A stretch of DNA of 23,456 nt from contig CANBSM010000127.1 of NCBI GenBank assembly GCA_947372155.1, positions 1-23,456 on the forward strand, in the 5' to 3' direction. The notes below the pieces were generated by a model, which was not told where the DNA came from, did not search any database, and was given only the letters and a program-made list of their open reading frames with translations. This DNA comes from Burkholderiaceae bacterium (GTDB taxonomy: Bacteria; Pseudomonadota; Gammaproteobacteria; Burkholderiales; Burkholderiaceae). This document shows positions 8,729-17,619 of the stretch, piece by piece; the stretch's first letter is position 1, and every line of letters begins with the position of its first letter. The position numbers and the translations under genes are program-made.

Positions 8729-9505
8729 TTAAGAGGCTAAAACTTTGGCCCACTCAATATAGCGATCTACTGAAATGTCTTGAGCTCTTGCTTTGAGCTC
8801 CACTTCAGTTAGGTTTAATCTTTCAGAAAATACACTCAAGTTTGTGCGTAACATTTTTCTTCTTTGAGAAAACGCGGCAGCAACTATCTTTTCTAAAGAG
8901 CCCCACTGAGCATCGGTGAGATTGAAGTCTCTTCTCGGAATCATGCGCACAACAGCCGAATTGACTTTTGGCTGAGGGTCAAAAGCTTCAGGCGGAACCT
9001 CTAGTACCAACTCCATGTCATAGCGGGCTTGGAGCATGACCGATAACCTACTGAAATCCGAGCTTCCAGCCTTTGCAACCATTCGTTCCACTACCTCTGC
9101 TTGGAGCATAAATACTTGCTCATCAATATGGCTTGCAGCTGCTACCAAATGAAACAGTAGTGGCGAGGAGATGTTGTAGGGCAGATTACCAACCACCTTG
9201 CACAAGCCTGGCTTGTCAGCGCGATTCTGCGCCCATGTCAAGAAATCGAACTTGAGAGCATCACCCTCAATTACTGTGAGCCCTTTAAGATTTTTCTCAT
9301 TCCAAAAAGCAACCAAATCACGATCAATCTCCAAAAGATCGAGGTGATCAAGATTACTCAACAAAGGTAGTGTTAATGCGCCAAGACCAGGGCCAATCTC
9401 AATAACGTGCATATCGGCACTAGGATTGATGAGTGCAACAATGGAATAAATAATCCCGTTGTCTTGTAGAAAATTTTGGCCAAATCGTTTACGAGCGCGA
9501 TGCAT
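8729..9505 (-). CDS. rsmA: 16S rRNA dimethyladenosine transferase RsmA (KsgA)
   Basis: SAM-dependent methyltransferase that dimethylates the two adjacent adenines in the terminal helix of 16S rRNA during late small-subunit assembly. The 258-residue protein begins RKRFGQNFLQD, the family signature. It has the SAM-binding motif I EIGPGLGALT (36-45), an acidic LLEIDRDL strand end (58-64), the catalytic NLPYNISSPLLFHL (N107-L120), PPEAFDPQPKVNSAVV (171-186) and the C-terminal FSQRRKMLR (212-220). The start ATG at 9505 lies 9 bases after the pdxA stop, with an AGAAAG purine stretch upstream that is part of the pdxA end. It is the last gene of the leftward lptD-surA-pdxA-rsmA cluster, an order shared with E. 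coli. Confidence 0.97.
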   Translation of the reverse strand: MHRARKRFGQNFLQDNGIIYSIVALINPSADMHVIEIGPGLGALTLPLLSNLDHLDLLEIDRDLVAFWNEKNLKGLTVIEGDALKFDFLTWAQNRADKPGLCKVVGNLPYNISSPLLFHLVAAASHIDEQVFMLQAEVVERMVAKAGSSDFSRLSVMLQARYDMELVLEVPPEAFDPQPKVNSAVVRMIPRRDFNLTDAQWGSLEKIVAAAFSQRRKMLRTNLSVFSERLNLTEVELKARAQDISVDRYIEWAKVLAS

Positions 9506-9514
9506 GCTTTGCTA

Positions 9515-10519
9515 TTACTTTCTTTGATTAAGCGCTAATTGATAAGCTAAACGCAAAGCCTCAAGCATGCTACCTGAGTCCGCTGTGCCCTTGCCAGCAA
9601 TATCCAAAGCAGTTCCATGATCAACCGAGGTGCGGATGATAGGCAACCCTAATGTGACATTCACGCCATTGCCAAAAGTAACAAACTTAAATGGCGCCAA
9701 ACCTTGATCGTGATACATCGCTATGAACGCATCTACTTGCGCAACAGATGCTGGGTCAAACATCGTATCTCCAGGGTACGGTCCAGTAACATGAATTCCC
9801 ATCTTCTGCGCCGCTTCAATAGCAGGTGAAATGATTTCAATTTCCTCGCGCCCCAAGTAGCCAGACTCTCCTGCATGAGGATTTAAACCGGCTACCCGAA
9901 TAACAGGCTGAGTAATTCCAAATTTTTGCTGCAAATCTTGATTAATGATTTGAATTGTTTCTAATATGAAGTCATAGCTCAGTGCTTTTGGCACCTCCGT
10001 TAAAGGAAGGTGAGTAGTCACCAGGGCAACTCGCAGATCCCGAGAAGCCTTTAACCCCAAAAAGCCAAGCGGCAATTGTGCGCACAACATCATCACTACA
10101 TGAGCAATCTGACAACGCTGAGCCAGATACTCCGTATGTCCGGTAAACGGGGTCCCTGCCTGATTGATAATGCTCTTTTGCAGAGGAGCCGTCACCATGG
10201 CATCGAAGCGTCCTTGAAGACAGCCATCAATAGCCGCATCTAAAAGATTGATTACATACTGAGCATTTAGTGTATTCAAACTACCTGGAATGACAGATGC
10301 CCCGAGCGGGAGAGAGCGAATTTCTAATCGATTGGATAAATCTGAGCTCAAGCTATGGGGCAACGTAAATAGTGTGTCATTGCCCAACAAAGTTATTTGA
10401 ACATCAGCATGCTCACGTAAAAACTCAAGCGAAGCAGCGAAGGAAACTTCTGGCCCAACACCAGCTGGCTCGCCGGTGCTTACAACGAGATTAACGAGGG
10501 GCACTGCTGGCTGCATCAT
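9515..10519 (-). CDS. pdxA: 4-hydroxythreonine-4-phosphate dehydrogenase PdxA
   Basis: NAD-dependent dehydrogenase of the DXP-dependent pyridoxal phosphate pathway; it oxidises 4-phosphohydroxy-threonine, which decarboxylates to the substrate of PdxJ. The 334-residue protein carries STGEPAGVGPE near the N-terminus, MVTAPLQK (108-115) and FTGHTEYLA. The three metal-binding histidines are H170, H215 in GLNPHAGESGYLG and H270 in MYHDQGLAPFK. The C-terminal GTALDIAGKGTAD is also present. Two ATG codons are adjacent (10519 and 10516); GTGGATG just before them offers a close GGA, so either may be used. The first 29 bases overlap the surA end in another frame, so the two genes are probably translationally coupled. 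Confidence 0.96.
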   Translation of the reverse strand: MMQPAVPLVNLVVSTGEPAGVGPEVSFAASLEFLREHADVQITLLGNDTLFTLPHSLSSDLSNRLEIRSLPLGASVIPGSLNTLNAQYVINLLDAAIDGCLQGRFDAMVTAPLQKSIINQAGTPFTGHTEYLAQRCQIAHVVMMLCAQLPLGFLGLKASRDLRVALVTTHLPLTEVPKALSYDFILETIQIINQDLQQKFGITQPVIRVAGLNPHAGESGYLGREEIEIISPAIEAAQKMGIHVTGPYPGDTMFDPASVAQVDAFIAMYHDQGLAPFKFVTFGNGVNVTLGLPIIRTSVDHGTALDIAGKGTADSGSMLEALRLAYQLALNQRK

Positions 10520-11945
10520 CCACGTTCAGAATTTTTACTGTTGCGTTATCACGTAACTCGCGCATCCACTCTTGATAGGCTTGATCAAACTTTTTTTCAC
10601 GAATCGCTGCACGCGAAAACTCACGCTGCTTCTCAACAGTAAGTTGACCCTCACGACGCTCTAATACCTGAATCAAATGCCAACCAAATTGGGTTTTGAC
10701 TGGGTTGCTGACCTCGCCAATTTGCAAGCGATTCATTGGCTGTTCAAATTCAGGCACTAAATCTCCAGGACTCATCCAACCAAGATTACCGCCATTAGCA
10801 GCAGAACCATCTTCAGAGTATTTTTTTGCAAGATCGGCAAAATCCGCTGTCTTAGCGCGCACCTGATCACGATATCCCTGCAAACGTCTCTCGGCATCCT
10901 GATCACTCAAACCAGGCCTGCTTCGTAACAAAATATGGCGGGACAAAGTTTGGGTAATGAGAATATTTTGTGGGGTAGCAGAACCAGCATCAGGTGCAGC
11001 GACCTGCTGCTGCGGAGCTCCTGCCCCCGCTGCGCGACGATCTAAAACCTTCAGTACATGGTAACCAGCTGGACTCTTAACAACAGCATTGGCTACCTGA
11101 CCACCGCCAGTGTTGCGAATGGCCTCATAAAATAATTGTGGCAAACGATCAGGGGTGCGATAGCCTAGCTCTTGGAACTTAATCTTTGGATTCTCTTTTG
11201 CAGCCATGGCCCCTAACTGCATGAAGTCAACATCGCCACGCGCATCTCGTAATAAAACATCAGCTTTCTTCTTTGCATCAGCTTGCGCACCAGCTCCAGC
11301 AGAAGCATCTACTGGAATAAAAATTTGAGCCACATCAATTTCTTCTAACTCGCCTTTAGCAGCAGGCGCTGAACGTGGCGCCCCACCCGCTGACATTGCG
11401 CGAGCTCTCTCGCCAATGAAGTTATCGATTTCAGCATCAGAGATCTTAATTTTTCCCTCAATCTCTCGTTCTCTATAGCGCGACACAATAATATCGTCGC
11501 GTAACATTTCTTTATAGCGCTCAAATGAACTACCCGAAGCAACCACTTTGGCTTTAAATTCTGCAAGACTGAGTTTGTTCTTAGCAGCAATGTCACCAAT
11601 AATCTTATCTAATTCTTTATTGCTAACCTTGACACCTTCTTGCTCTGCATTTTGTAATTGAATTTTTTCCAAAATGAGTCGATCTAAGATTGCTTTTCGC
11701 GCCGATCCATCTTCAGGCAACTTCACACCCTGCTTTTTCAGTGTAGCGATTCGATCGTCAATTTCTTTGCGTGTTACATAGCCTGTATTTACTACCGCAG
11801 CAACGCCATCGATATTACGAATCTTGCTCTCTGCAACACCATTCGCTTTTACTGCATCCTGAGCAAATGAAGAAGTCATAAACAATCCAAGGCCAACAAA
11901 GATGGCACTGACACCAATTGATTTAAAGCGTTTCATACAAAGCAT
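10491..11945 (-). CDS. surA: Periplasmic peptidyl-prolyl isomerase / chaperone SurA
   Basis: Periplasmic chaperone that escorts outer-membrane beta-barrel proteins, including LptD, to the BAM complex. The 484-residue precursor has a signal peptide (MKRF basic start, hydrophobic core, likely cleavage after TSSFA at residue 28). A SurA N-terminal domain spans about 45-175 (VAAVVNTGYVTRKEID). Two parvulin (PPIC) domains lie at about 201-302 and 334-428; the second has the canonical RHILL...YSEDGSAANGGNLGW. Ala/Gly/Pro-rich linkers at about 182-197 and 304-326 separate the domains. The start at 11945 overlaps the lptD stop as TAATG, with GAGAA nine bases upstream; a second ATG at 11936 would give a more typical signal peptide. 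It is longer than E. coli SurA (428), mainly through linkers. Confidence 0.95.
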   Translation of the reverse strand: MLCMKRFKSIGVSAIFVGLGLFMTSSFAQDAVKANGVAESKIRNIDGVAAVVNTGYVTRKEIDDRIATLKKQGVKLPEDGSARKAILDRLILEKIQLQNAEQEGVKVSNKELDKIIGDIAAKNKLSLAEFKAKVVASGSSFERYKEMLRDDIIVSRYREREIEGKIKISDAEIDNFIGERARAMSAGGAPRSAPAAKGELEEIDVAQIFIPVDASAGAGAQADAKKKADVLLRDARGDVDFMQLGAMAAKENPKIKFQELGYRTPDRLPQLFYEAIRNTGGGQVANAVVKSPAGYHVLKVLDRRAAGAGAPQQQVAAPDAGSATPQNILITQTLSRHILLRSRPGLSDQDAERRLQGYRDQVRAKTADFADLAKKYSEDGSAANGGNLGWMSPGDLVPEFEQPMNRLQIGEVSNPVKTQFGWHLIQVLERREGQLTVEKQREFSRAAIREKKFDQAYQEWMRELRDNATVKILNVDDAASSAPR

Positions 11946-14479
11946 TATTGATAGTTCTCGTATGTTGAAGGTGGTATAGGCTTGGAAGTTGGCATATATC
12001 CAGGAACATTTAGTCTCATGATATCAACTGGATTGCTTCCAGCGCTAGCAAAGCCCCTAAATTCGATCTGAAAGAGCACCTGGGTAGTGGTTATTTGAGA
12101 GGTATTCACGACTTGAGAATAAGCACCGCGGAAAGTCCAGCAATCCCTACTCCACTCTAGGGCTAGCAATGAATTCAACGTCTTAGTAGTCAGAGCGTCA
12201 TAACCCCATCGGCCCAAAACAGAAACTTCACGAGTAATCGGCCATTGACCAGAAATATTGTATTGATCTGTTGTGGTTTGAGCCAAGGTTGCTGGAGTAG
12301 GGCCAAAAGCCTGTGTTGGAGGGGTCCAAACATTTCGATAACCGAAATTTAAACTCCTGCCTTGTGTGGGTCGCCAACTTCCGCCAACCGTAGTTTGTAC
12401 AAATTTATTTAACTGAGTGTTGTATTGACCAAATAAATCTGCACTAAAGTTTCCAAGCAAACGTATCGAACCGGAACCCAAAGTATCGGAATACGTCGTT
12501 GGATTAATAATCGTGCCGTTTAGACCAACCTTTTGTGCAGTGAATTGCTGCTTTTGTGCAAGTGTTACGTTCGCACGTTCAGCACCAGTATTGGCTTCAA
12601 TCATGCGACTCGTTAAACCAAGGGTGGCAGCATTGCTATCTGCAATACGATCATTACCAATAAAAGTATTTTCACTAAAAATTTGGGAAACACCAAAACC
12701 AGCATCAGCAGTATCAAACAAGGGTGTCTGAGACTGATCTTGATAAGGCGTGTAGACATAAAAAGCGCGTGGCTCCATCGTCAGCAACATGTCACGACCA
12801 AAGAAGCCTTTTAATTCAGCAGCATCCCTTTCGAAAGCCAAACCTGAATCCAGACTAAATGTTGGGATCGTAAAGCCTTGCGGTGGGGGCGCAGCGCCCA
12901 AAGGATTGGCACTAGTAACTGCAGCAGTAGCAGCATAAGTATTGGACTGAAAACTGATTTTAGGGGTGATGTAATAGCCCGGGGTAATCTGCGGCAGAGC
13001 CATTGCCCCCTTGATCACAGTTCGATCCGCCTGACTATATAAGTAGCCCGCTGGAGCGTAAGCCAAATTACTATTTACGTTATACGCAAAACGAGTGTAG
13101 TCAGTAGAAAAGGTAGTGGCAGGTCCGGTTGGCAGTGTCACATACTTACCGCTGGCATCTGATACAGCTGGCGTCAGGCGATTGTTGTATGACGCATTGA
13201 TGTTCGGCAAGACATTGTAGGGGGACTGTACCGGAGCAGTTAGATCGGGCTGCAAGGTTTGAAAAGTGGTTGCTTTGGCCGAAACATTCCAATTACTCAA
13301 ACTACCCGTAAAGTTTTTAGTGGTTCCAACTTCTTGACGAAACTGACTAGTGACAGCCCCAGCAATACTCTGTGAAAAGTCGGTAGGATATAAATTGTCT
13401 GAAACGCGAGCCACGTTTGCATAACCAGACCATGAACCCGGCAATGGAATTCCACCAGGCCCCACGCCGCCACTAAATACTTGGCGCTGCTGCCAGTCAT
13501 AGCGCCAACGATCGGTGCCTGTCTTATTGTCATGGGATAGGTAATCACCACCTAGAGTACCGCTGTATTTACTATCCAAGAAGCGGTAGTTTGCGCCTAC
13601 CTGCAAACCACGTTCACTCATATAGCGCGGGAGAATCAATAAGTCTCTATTAGGCGCGATGTTCACGTAGTAGGGCTGGGTTACGTCAAATCCATTATTG
13701 GAGCTGTACCCGGCAACTGGGGCCAAGATACCAGAACGACGCTGATTGGAAGTGGGGGCGGTGAAGTACGGAGCATAAGCAATAGGAACATCGAAGAAAC
13801 GCATGACACCATGAGTGCCAACCATTTCTTTTTGCTCATTGTCGATTTCTAAAGTGCTAGCCGAAAAATACCAATCCATATTTTGGGGCGTACATGTGGT
13901 GTAAGTTGCTTTGTCAAAAACAAAAATATCTGAGTTTTCAATAGTGAGTTTTTTTGCAGTCCCATTTCCACGGGTATCACGAAGTTCATATGCAGGCGTT
14001 TCCATCTCGCCTTCACGGGCATCTACTTTAAATTTGGCAGTTGGTCCCTTGAAAGTAGTATTGCCCTTGGTTAACTCAGCATTACCGACAAGATCTGCAA
14101 CATCAGTATCGGGGTCATAAATGATCTCATCGGCTTTAATTACTCCACCATTGCGGCGCATTTGTGCGCGGCCCTTCAATTTCATCTTCCGGTTAACCAC
14201 ACCTTCAATGGCATCGCTTGAGGTAAAAGTAAGCGCATTGCCATCATCTATGGGAAGTCCGACTCGCAACTGATCATCCAACTTTAAAACGGTGACATTA
14301 CCGCGGTCTGGCAATAAAACAGTATTGGCATTAGCCTGAGCATTTGGAGGCAAAGGAGCGGGTGCTTGAGCATGTCCCAAGAGGGCAAATTGCAGCAATG
14401 CAACCCCCGTCACTAAGCGCAGGGTTACATGCAAAAAAAGAGGGGCGCAAAGGCCAGCGCGACGGCGATAATGACTCAT
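11945..14479 (-). CDS. lptD: LPS-assembly outer-membrane protein LptD
   Basis: Outer-membrane beta-barrel that, with LptE, inserts lipopolysaccharide into the outer leaflet. The 844-residue precursor has a signal peptide with basic MSHYRRR start and probable cleavage after GHA (residue 37). Next is a periplasmic OstA/LptA-like beta-jellyroll at about 85-195 (DEIIYDPDTDVADLVG, ELTKGNTTFKG). A long LptD barrel follows, rich in alternating aromatic strands and ending in a conserved C-terminal region. The mature protein contains only two cysteines, C196 (TTCTPQN) and C780 (RDCWTFRGAY), allowing one inter-domain disulfide, where E. coli has four cysteines and two. The gene heads the leftward cluster and overlaps surA by one base. 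A perfect TATAAT lies upstream on its strand. Confidence 0.96.
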   Translation of the reverse strand: MSHYRRRAGLCAPLFLHVTLRLVTGVALLQFALLGHAQAPAPLPPNAQANANTVLLPDRGNVTVLKLDDQLRVGLPIDDGNALTFTSSDAIEGVVNRKMKLKGRAQMRRNGGVIKADEIIYDPDTDVADLVGNAELTKGNTTFKGPTAKFKVDAREGEMETPAYELRDTRGNGTAKKLTIENSDIFVFDKATYTTCTPQNMDWYFSASTLEIDNEQKEMVGTHGVMRFFDVPIAYAPYFTAPTSNQRRSGILAPVAGYSSNNGFDVTQPYYVNIAPNRDLLILPRYMSERGLQVGANYRFLDSKYSGTLGGDYLSHDNKTGTDRWRYDWQQRQVFSGGVGPGGIPLPGSWSGYANVARVSDNLYPTDFSQSIAGAVTSQFRQEVGTTKNFTGSLSNWNVSAKATTFQTLQPDLTAPVQSPYNVLPNINASYNNRLTPAVSDASGKYVTLPTGPATTFSTDYTRFAYNVNSNLAYAPAGYLYSQADRTVIKGAMALPQITPGYYITPKISFQSNTYAATAAVTSANPLGAAPPPQGFTIPTFSLDSGLAFERDAAELKGFFGRDMLLTMEPRAFYVYTPYQDQSQTPLFDTADAGFGVSQIFSENTFIGNDRIADSNAATLGLTSRMIEANTGAERANVTLAQKQQFTAQKVGLNGTIINPTTYSDTLGSGSIRLLGNFSADLFGQYNTQLNKFVQTTVGGSWRPTQGRSLNFGYRNVWTPPTQAFGPTPATLAQTTTDQYNISGQWPITREVSVLGRWGYDALTTKTLNSLLALEWSRDCWTFRGAYSQVVNTSQITTTQVLFQIEFRGFASAGSNPVDIMRLNVPGYMPTSKPIPPSTYENYQ

Positions 14480-14489
14480 AGTTCCAGAC

Positions 14490-14508
14490 CCGCCTTATTA
14501 TACGAATC
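14490..14508. promoter_or_regulatory. Candidate divergent promoter with symmetric -10 (lptD / amgK)
   Basis: The 33 bases between the lptD start (14479) and the amgK start (14513) contain TATTATA at 14496-14502. Read leftward it is a perfect -10 TATAAT (14502-14497), giving a predicted lptD start near 14490 and an 11-base leader with GGA before the ATG. Read rightward the same bases give TATTAT, predicting an amgK start near 14508. Neither direction has a good -35 (GTGAGT leftward at 17-base spacing). Both genes need a promoter and there is little other room, which supports the call; the exact start sites are inferred. Confidence 0.5.
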
Positions 14509-14512
14509 GACC

Positions 14513-15514
14513 ATGACTGACTCACGCTTAAACACCCTCCAAATCTGGCTAAAAACCCTGGAAGCTAGCTGGCAATTAGATCTAGACTCATTACTGCCAG
14601 CCTCGGCTGATGCCAGCTTTCGACGCTATTTCCGAATTGCGTCCAAAAAGCCCAATTTTGGGACTTTAATCGTGATGGATGCCCCACCCCAGCATGAGCC
14701 TTTGGACGCCTTCATTAAAGTGGATTTATTGCTCTCAGAGGCAGGTTTAAATGTGCCCAAAATCCTCGAGCAAAATCTTGCTGAGGGCTTTTTGTTATTA
14801 AATGATTTAGGAACAGAAACTTACTTAACTAAACTCAATCATGAGACAGCCGATCATCTTTATAAAGATGCAACGCATGCAATGGTTCTGATGCAATTGG
14901 CAAGCAAACCAGATGTTCTACCAAACTACGATGCAGCCTTACTACAAAGAGAGTTAGATTTATTGCCTGAGTGGTACCTAAAAAAGCACCTCAATATTGA
15001 TCTGAATGAGCAACATACAGAGCAATTAAAAAAATCTTTTGAACTCATTATTGAAAATAATTTAGCTCAAGCTAAAGTCTATGTGCATCGTGATTACCAT
15101 TCGCGTAATCTCATGGTGACCGAAAAAAATAATCCTGGAGTCATTGACTTTCAAGACGCGGTATACGGCCCTATTACTTATGATGCTGCATCCTTGTGGC
15201 GTGATGCCTATATTTCATGGCCAGAAGAACGTGTGATTGATTGGGTGATTAAGTTTTGGGAAGAAGGTCGCAAGGCTGGACTACCAATGCCAAATGATTT
15301 TGGACAGTTCTATCGTGATTTTGAATGGATGGGCTTGCAACGCCACCTCAAGGTACTAGGCATTTTTGCAAGACTCTTTCATCGTGATGGTAAGGATGGG
15401 TATCTCAAAGATATTCCTCTCGTTCTGGAATATGCAATTGCTACAGCAAATCGTTATATTGAATTAAAACCATTAGCTAGAATTTTAGAATCCACTCGCA
15501 TCAATAAAAAATAA
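14513..15514 (+). CDS. amgK: N-acetylmuramate/N-acetylglucosamine kinase AmgK
   Basis: Anomeric sugar kinase of the APH/choline-kinase fold that phosphorylates recycled MurNAc (and GlcNAc) at C1, the first step of the AmgK-MurU salvage route to UDP-MurNAc. The 333-residue protein shows ASFRRYFRI near the N-terminus, a hinge-like GFLLLNDLG (92-100), the catalytic loop HRDYHSRNL (H192, D194) and the metal site VIDFQDAVYGP (D212). It is often annotated simply as aminoglycoside phosphotransferase. The specific call rests on murU following 10 bases later and lptD lying divergently upstream, the arrangement known from Pseudomonas. The ATG at 14513 is chosen over in-frame ATGs at 14429 and 14471, which would run back over the lptD start. 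No Shine-Dalgarno is visible. Confidence 0.88.
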   Translation: MTDSRLNTLQIWLKTLEASWQLDLDSLLPASADASFRRYFRIASKKPNFGTLIVMDAPPQHEPLDAFIKVDLLLSEAGLNVPKILEQNLAEGFLLLNDLGTETYLTKLNHETADHLYKDATHAMVLMQLASKPDVLPNYDAALLQRELDLLPEWYLKKHLNIDLNEQHTEQLKKSFELIIENNLAQAKVYVHRDYHSRNLMVTEKNNPGVIDFQDAVYGPITYDAASLWRDAYISWPEERVIDWVIKFWEEGRKAGLPMPNDFGQFYRDFEWMGLQRHLKVLGIFARLFHRDGKDGYLKDIPLVLEYAIATANRYIELKPLARILESTRINKK

Positions 15515-15524
15515 TCAGCAACTC

Positions 15525-16244
15525 ATGATGAATCAGGGCAACTCTATACCTTGTTTTTTACTGGCAGCTGGGCGTGGTGAGCGTATGCGCCCCCTCACCG
15601 ATGATTTACCCAAACCCTTGCTCACCATTCAAAACAAATCTCTGCTGGGGTGGCATTTGGAGGCATTGGCCAAGGCAAAAATTCAGAATGTGGTGATTAA
15701 CCATGCTTGGTTAGGTGAAAAGATTGAGGCAGCTCTCGGTCATGGCCAGCAATTTGGTCTTCATATTCAGTACTCCCCCGAGGGAAGTGCACTGGAAACC
15801 GCTGGAGGCATTTGCAAAGCACTCCCCATACTCGCGCCCAAAGACTACTTCTTGGTGATGAATGGGGACGTATTTAGCCCAAACTTACCCATAACTCAGC
15901 TTTTGGAAACAGCATCCAACATGCGGCTGGACGCTAGCCAACCTTTAGCTCACTTATTAATGGTCCCCAACCCAGTTCAGCACCCAGAAGGAGATTTTTA
16001 CCTTCAAGACTCAGGGGTTAGCACTACTGGATCGATTGGCGCAGAAAAACTGACCTTCTCTGGAATTGGGATTTATCACAAAGACCTCTTCAAAAACCTG
16101 GAATTTGGTGCTCCAGCCAAGCTTGCGCCCTTATTAAGAACTGCAATGGAACAAAATAAAGTGTCCGGTGAAAAATATCTCGGTCCGTGGCACGATGTAG
16201 GCACGCCACAACGCTTACAAGAGCTTAATGCAGCATATGAATAA
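15525..16244 (+). CDS. murU: N-acetylmuramate alpha-1-phosphate uridylyltransferase MurU
   Basis: Nucleotidyltransferase that converts MurNAc-1-phosphate and UTP to UDP-MurNAc, completing the peptidoglycan salvage bypass begun by AmgK. The 239-residue protein has the sugar-nucleotidyltransferase signature LAAGRGERMRPLT (13-25) and PKPLL with K30, then SALETAGG (88-95). A metal-binding NGD is present at D115, and GPWHDVGTPQRL near the C-terminus has D224. Generic alternatives are mannose-1-phosphate guanylyltransferase-like or RmlA-like enzymes, but the short length and the amgK partner favour MurU. Two adjacent ATGs (15525, 15528) are possible starts. The end overlaps pepP by 17 bases. The pathway is known to give intrinsic fosfomycin tolerance in pseudomonads; whether it does here is inference. 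Confidence 0.88.
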   Translation: MMNQGNSIPCFLLAAGRGERMRPLTDDLPKPLLTIQNKSLLGWHLEALAKAKIQNVVINHAWLGEKIEAALGHGQQFGLHIQYSPEGSALETAGGICKALPILAPKDYFLVMNGDVFSPNLPITQLLETASNMRLDASQPLAHLLMVPNPVQHPEGDFYLQDSGVSTTGSIGAEKLTFSGIGIYHKDLFKNLEFGAPAKLAPLLRTAMEQNKVSGEKYLGPWHDVGTPQRLQELNAAYE

Positions 16245-17604
16245 AACGAATATTTACCAACTTCGCAGAAACAAGTTAGCAGAACAAATCCTTGCCAAGA
16301 CTGGCGGGGGCATTGCTGTCGTATCTACTGCGCCCGAACTTGCTCGCAACCGCGATAGTGAATTTCCTTATCGCCATGACAGCGACTTTTACTACTTAAC
16401 TGGTTTTGAAGAGCCAGGTGCCACACTCGTTATGCAGGTGTCAGGTAATGGGAGAAACTATCAACTGGAATCTCACTTATTTTGCAGACCTAAAGATCCT
16501 GAGCGAGAAATCTGGGACGGTATTCGTCTTGGTCCTGAAGCGGCACCAGAAGCTTTGGGTATTGAATTTGCGCACAGTAATCAAGAGCTAGACCAAAAAC
16601 TCAGTGACTTATTGGCTAATGAAGATGCGGTATATATCCGTCTTGCCGAAAGCGCTGAAGCGGATAGACGCTTACGTCACTGGATGAAGCAAGTGCGTGG
16701 ACAAGCCCGCTCCGGAGTAAATCCGCCATCAGAATTTCATGATGTCGAGGCGCTCATCCATGAAATGCGCTTGTTTAAAGATATCCATGAAGTTGACATC
16801 ATGCGTCGTGCTGCAGCCATCTCTGCTCGCGCCCATATACGCGCCATGCAAGTATGCAAACCTGGCATGCGGGAATATCAACTCGAAGCTGAATTACTAC
16901 ATGAGTTCCGCAACAGCGGCTCACAAAGCGTGGCATACAACAGTATTGTTGCGGGTGGTGCGAATTCGTGCATTCTCCACTACCGCGCAGGTTCAACCGA
17001 ATTACGCAGTGGTGAGCTTTGTCTGATTGATGCTGGCTGTGAACTCGATGGCTACGCATCCGATATCACGCGCACTTTTCCAGTGAATGGCAAATTTACT
17101 GGGCCACAACGCGCCTTGTATGACATCACATTAGCAGCACAAGAAGCAGCCATTGCAATGACAAAACCCGGCTGTACATTTATGCAGCCACATGAGGCCG
17201 CACTTAAAGTCCTTACCCAAGGCCTTCTTGATGAAAAGCTATTGAAGCTTTCAGAATTAGGCTCGCTTGATAACGCGATTGAAACTGGCGCTTATCGTCG
17301 TTTCTATATGCATCGCACCTCCCACTGGTTGGGGATGGATGTCCATGATGTCGGCTCTTATCGCGAAGCTGTCCAAGACTCATTAAGCGTAGAAAAGCCA
17401 TGGCGTGTTCTCAAAAGCGGTATGGTTATTACAGTAGAACCTGGCCTCTACGTTAGACCTGCAGATGATGTAGATGAGAAATTTTGGAATATTGGTATCC
17501 GCATTGAGGATGATGCTGTCATTAATGATTCTGGTTGTGAGTTAATTTCTCGTGGCGCACCCGTTAAGGCCGATGAAATCGAAGCACTCATGAAGAATGC
17601 TTAA
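16228..17604 (+). CDS. pepP: Xaa-Pro aminopeptidase PepP
   Basis: Dinuclear-metal aminopeptidase P, removing N-terminal residues that precede proline. The 458-residue protein has an N-terminal AMP_N domain (about 8-140, FPYRHDSDFYYLTGF) and a pita-bread catalytic domain. The five metal ligands are all visible: D268 (LIDAG), D279 (SDITRTFPV), H366 (TSHWLGMDVHDVG), E404 (VEPGLYV) and E427 (GIRIEDD). It is close in length to E. coli PepP (441). The ATG at 16228 has AAGAG five bases upstream and overlaps murU; a second ATG at 16237 is possible and would give a 455-residue protein. The adjacent ubiH-like gene 15 bases downstream repeats the pepP-ubiH order of E. coli. Confidence 0.96.
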   Translation: MQHMNKTNIYQLRRNKLAEQILAKTGGGIAVVSTAPELARNRDSEFPYRHDSDFYYLTGFEEPGATLVMQVSGNGRNYQLESHLFCRPKDPEREIWDGIRLGPEAAPEALGIEFAHSNQELDQKLSDLLANEDAVYIRLAESAEADRRLRHWMKQVRGQARSGVNPPSEFHDVEALIHEMRLFKDIHEVDIMRRAAAISARAHIRAMQVCKPGMREYQLEAELLHEFRNSGSQSVAYNSIVAGGANSCILHYRAGSTELRSGELCLIDAGCELDGYASDITRTFPVNGKFTGPQRALYDITLAAQEAAIAMTKPGCTFMQPHEAALKVLTQGLLDEKLLKLSELGSLDNAIETGAYRRFYMHRTSHWLGMDVHDVGSYREAVQDSLSVEKPWRVLKSGMVITVEPGLYVRPADDVDEKFWNIGIRIEDDAVINDSGCELISRGAPVKADEIEALMKNA

Positions 17605-17619
17605 GGCCCCTTAATCAAT

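Noticed and set aside
11005..11035. Repetitive Gly/Ala/Pro/Gln-rich codons in surA.
   Set aside because: They fall in the flexible linkers between parvulin domains and need no special explanation.
14429..14512. In-frame ATG codons at 14429 and 14471 that would extend AmgK by 28 or 14 residues.
   Set aside because: The extension runs antisense over the lptD start and the shared promoter gap, has no ribosome-binding site, and does not resemble the family N-terminus.
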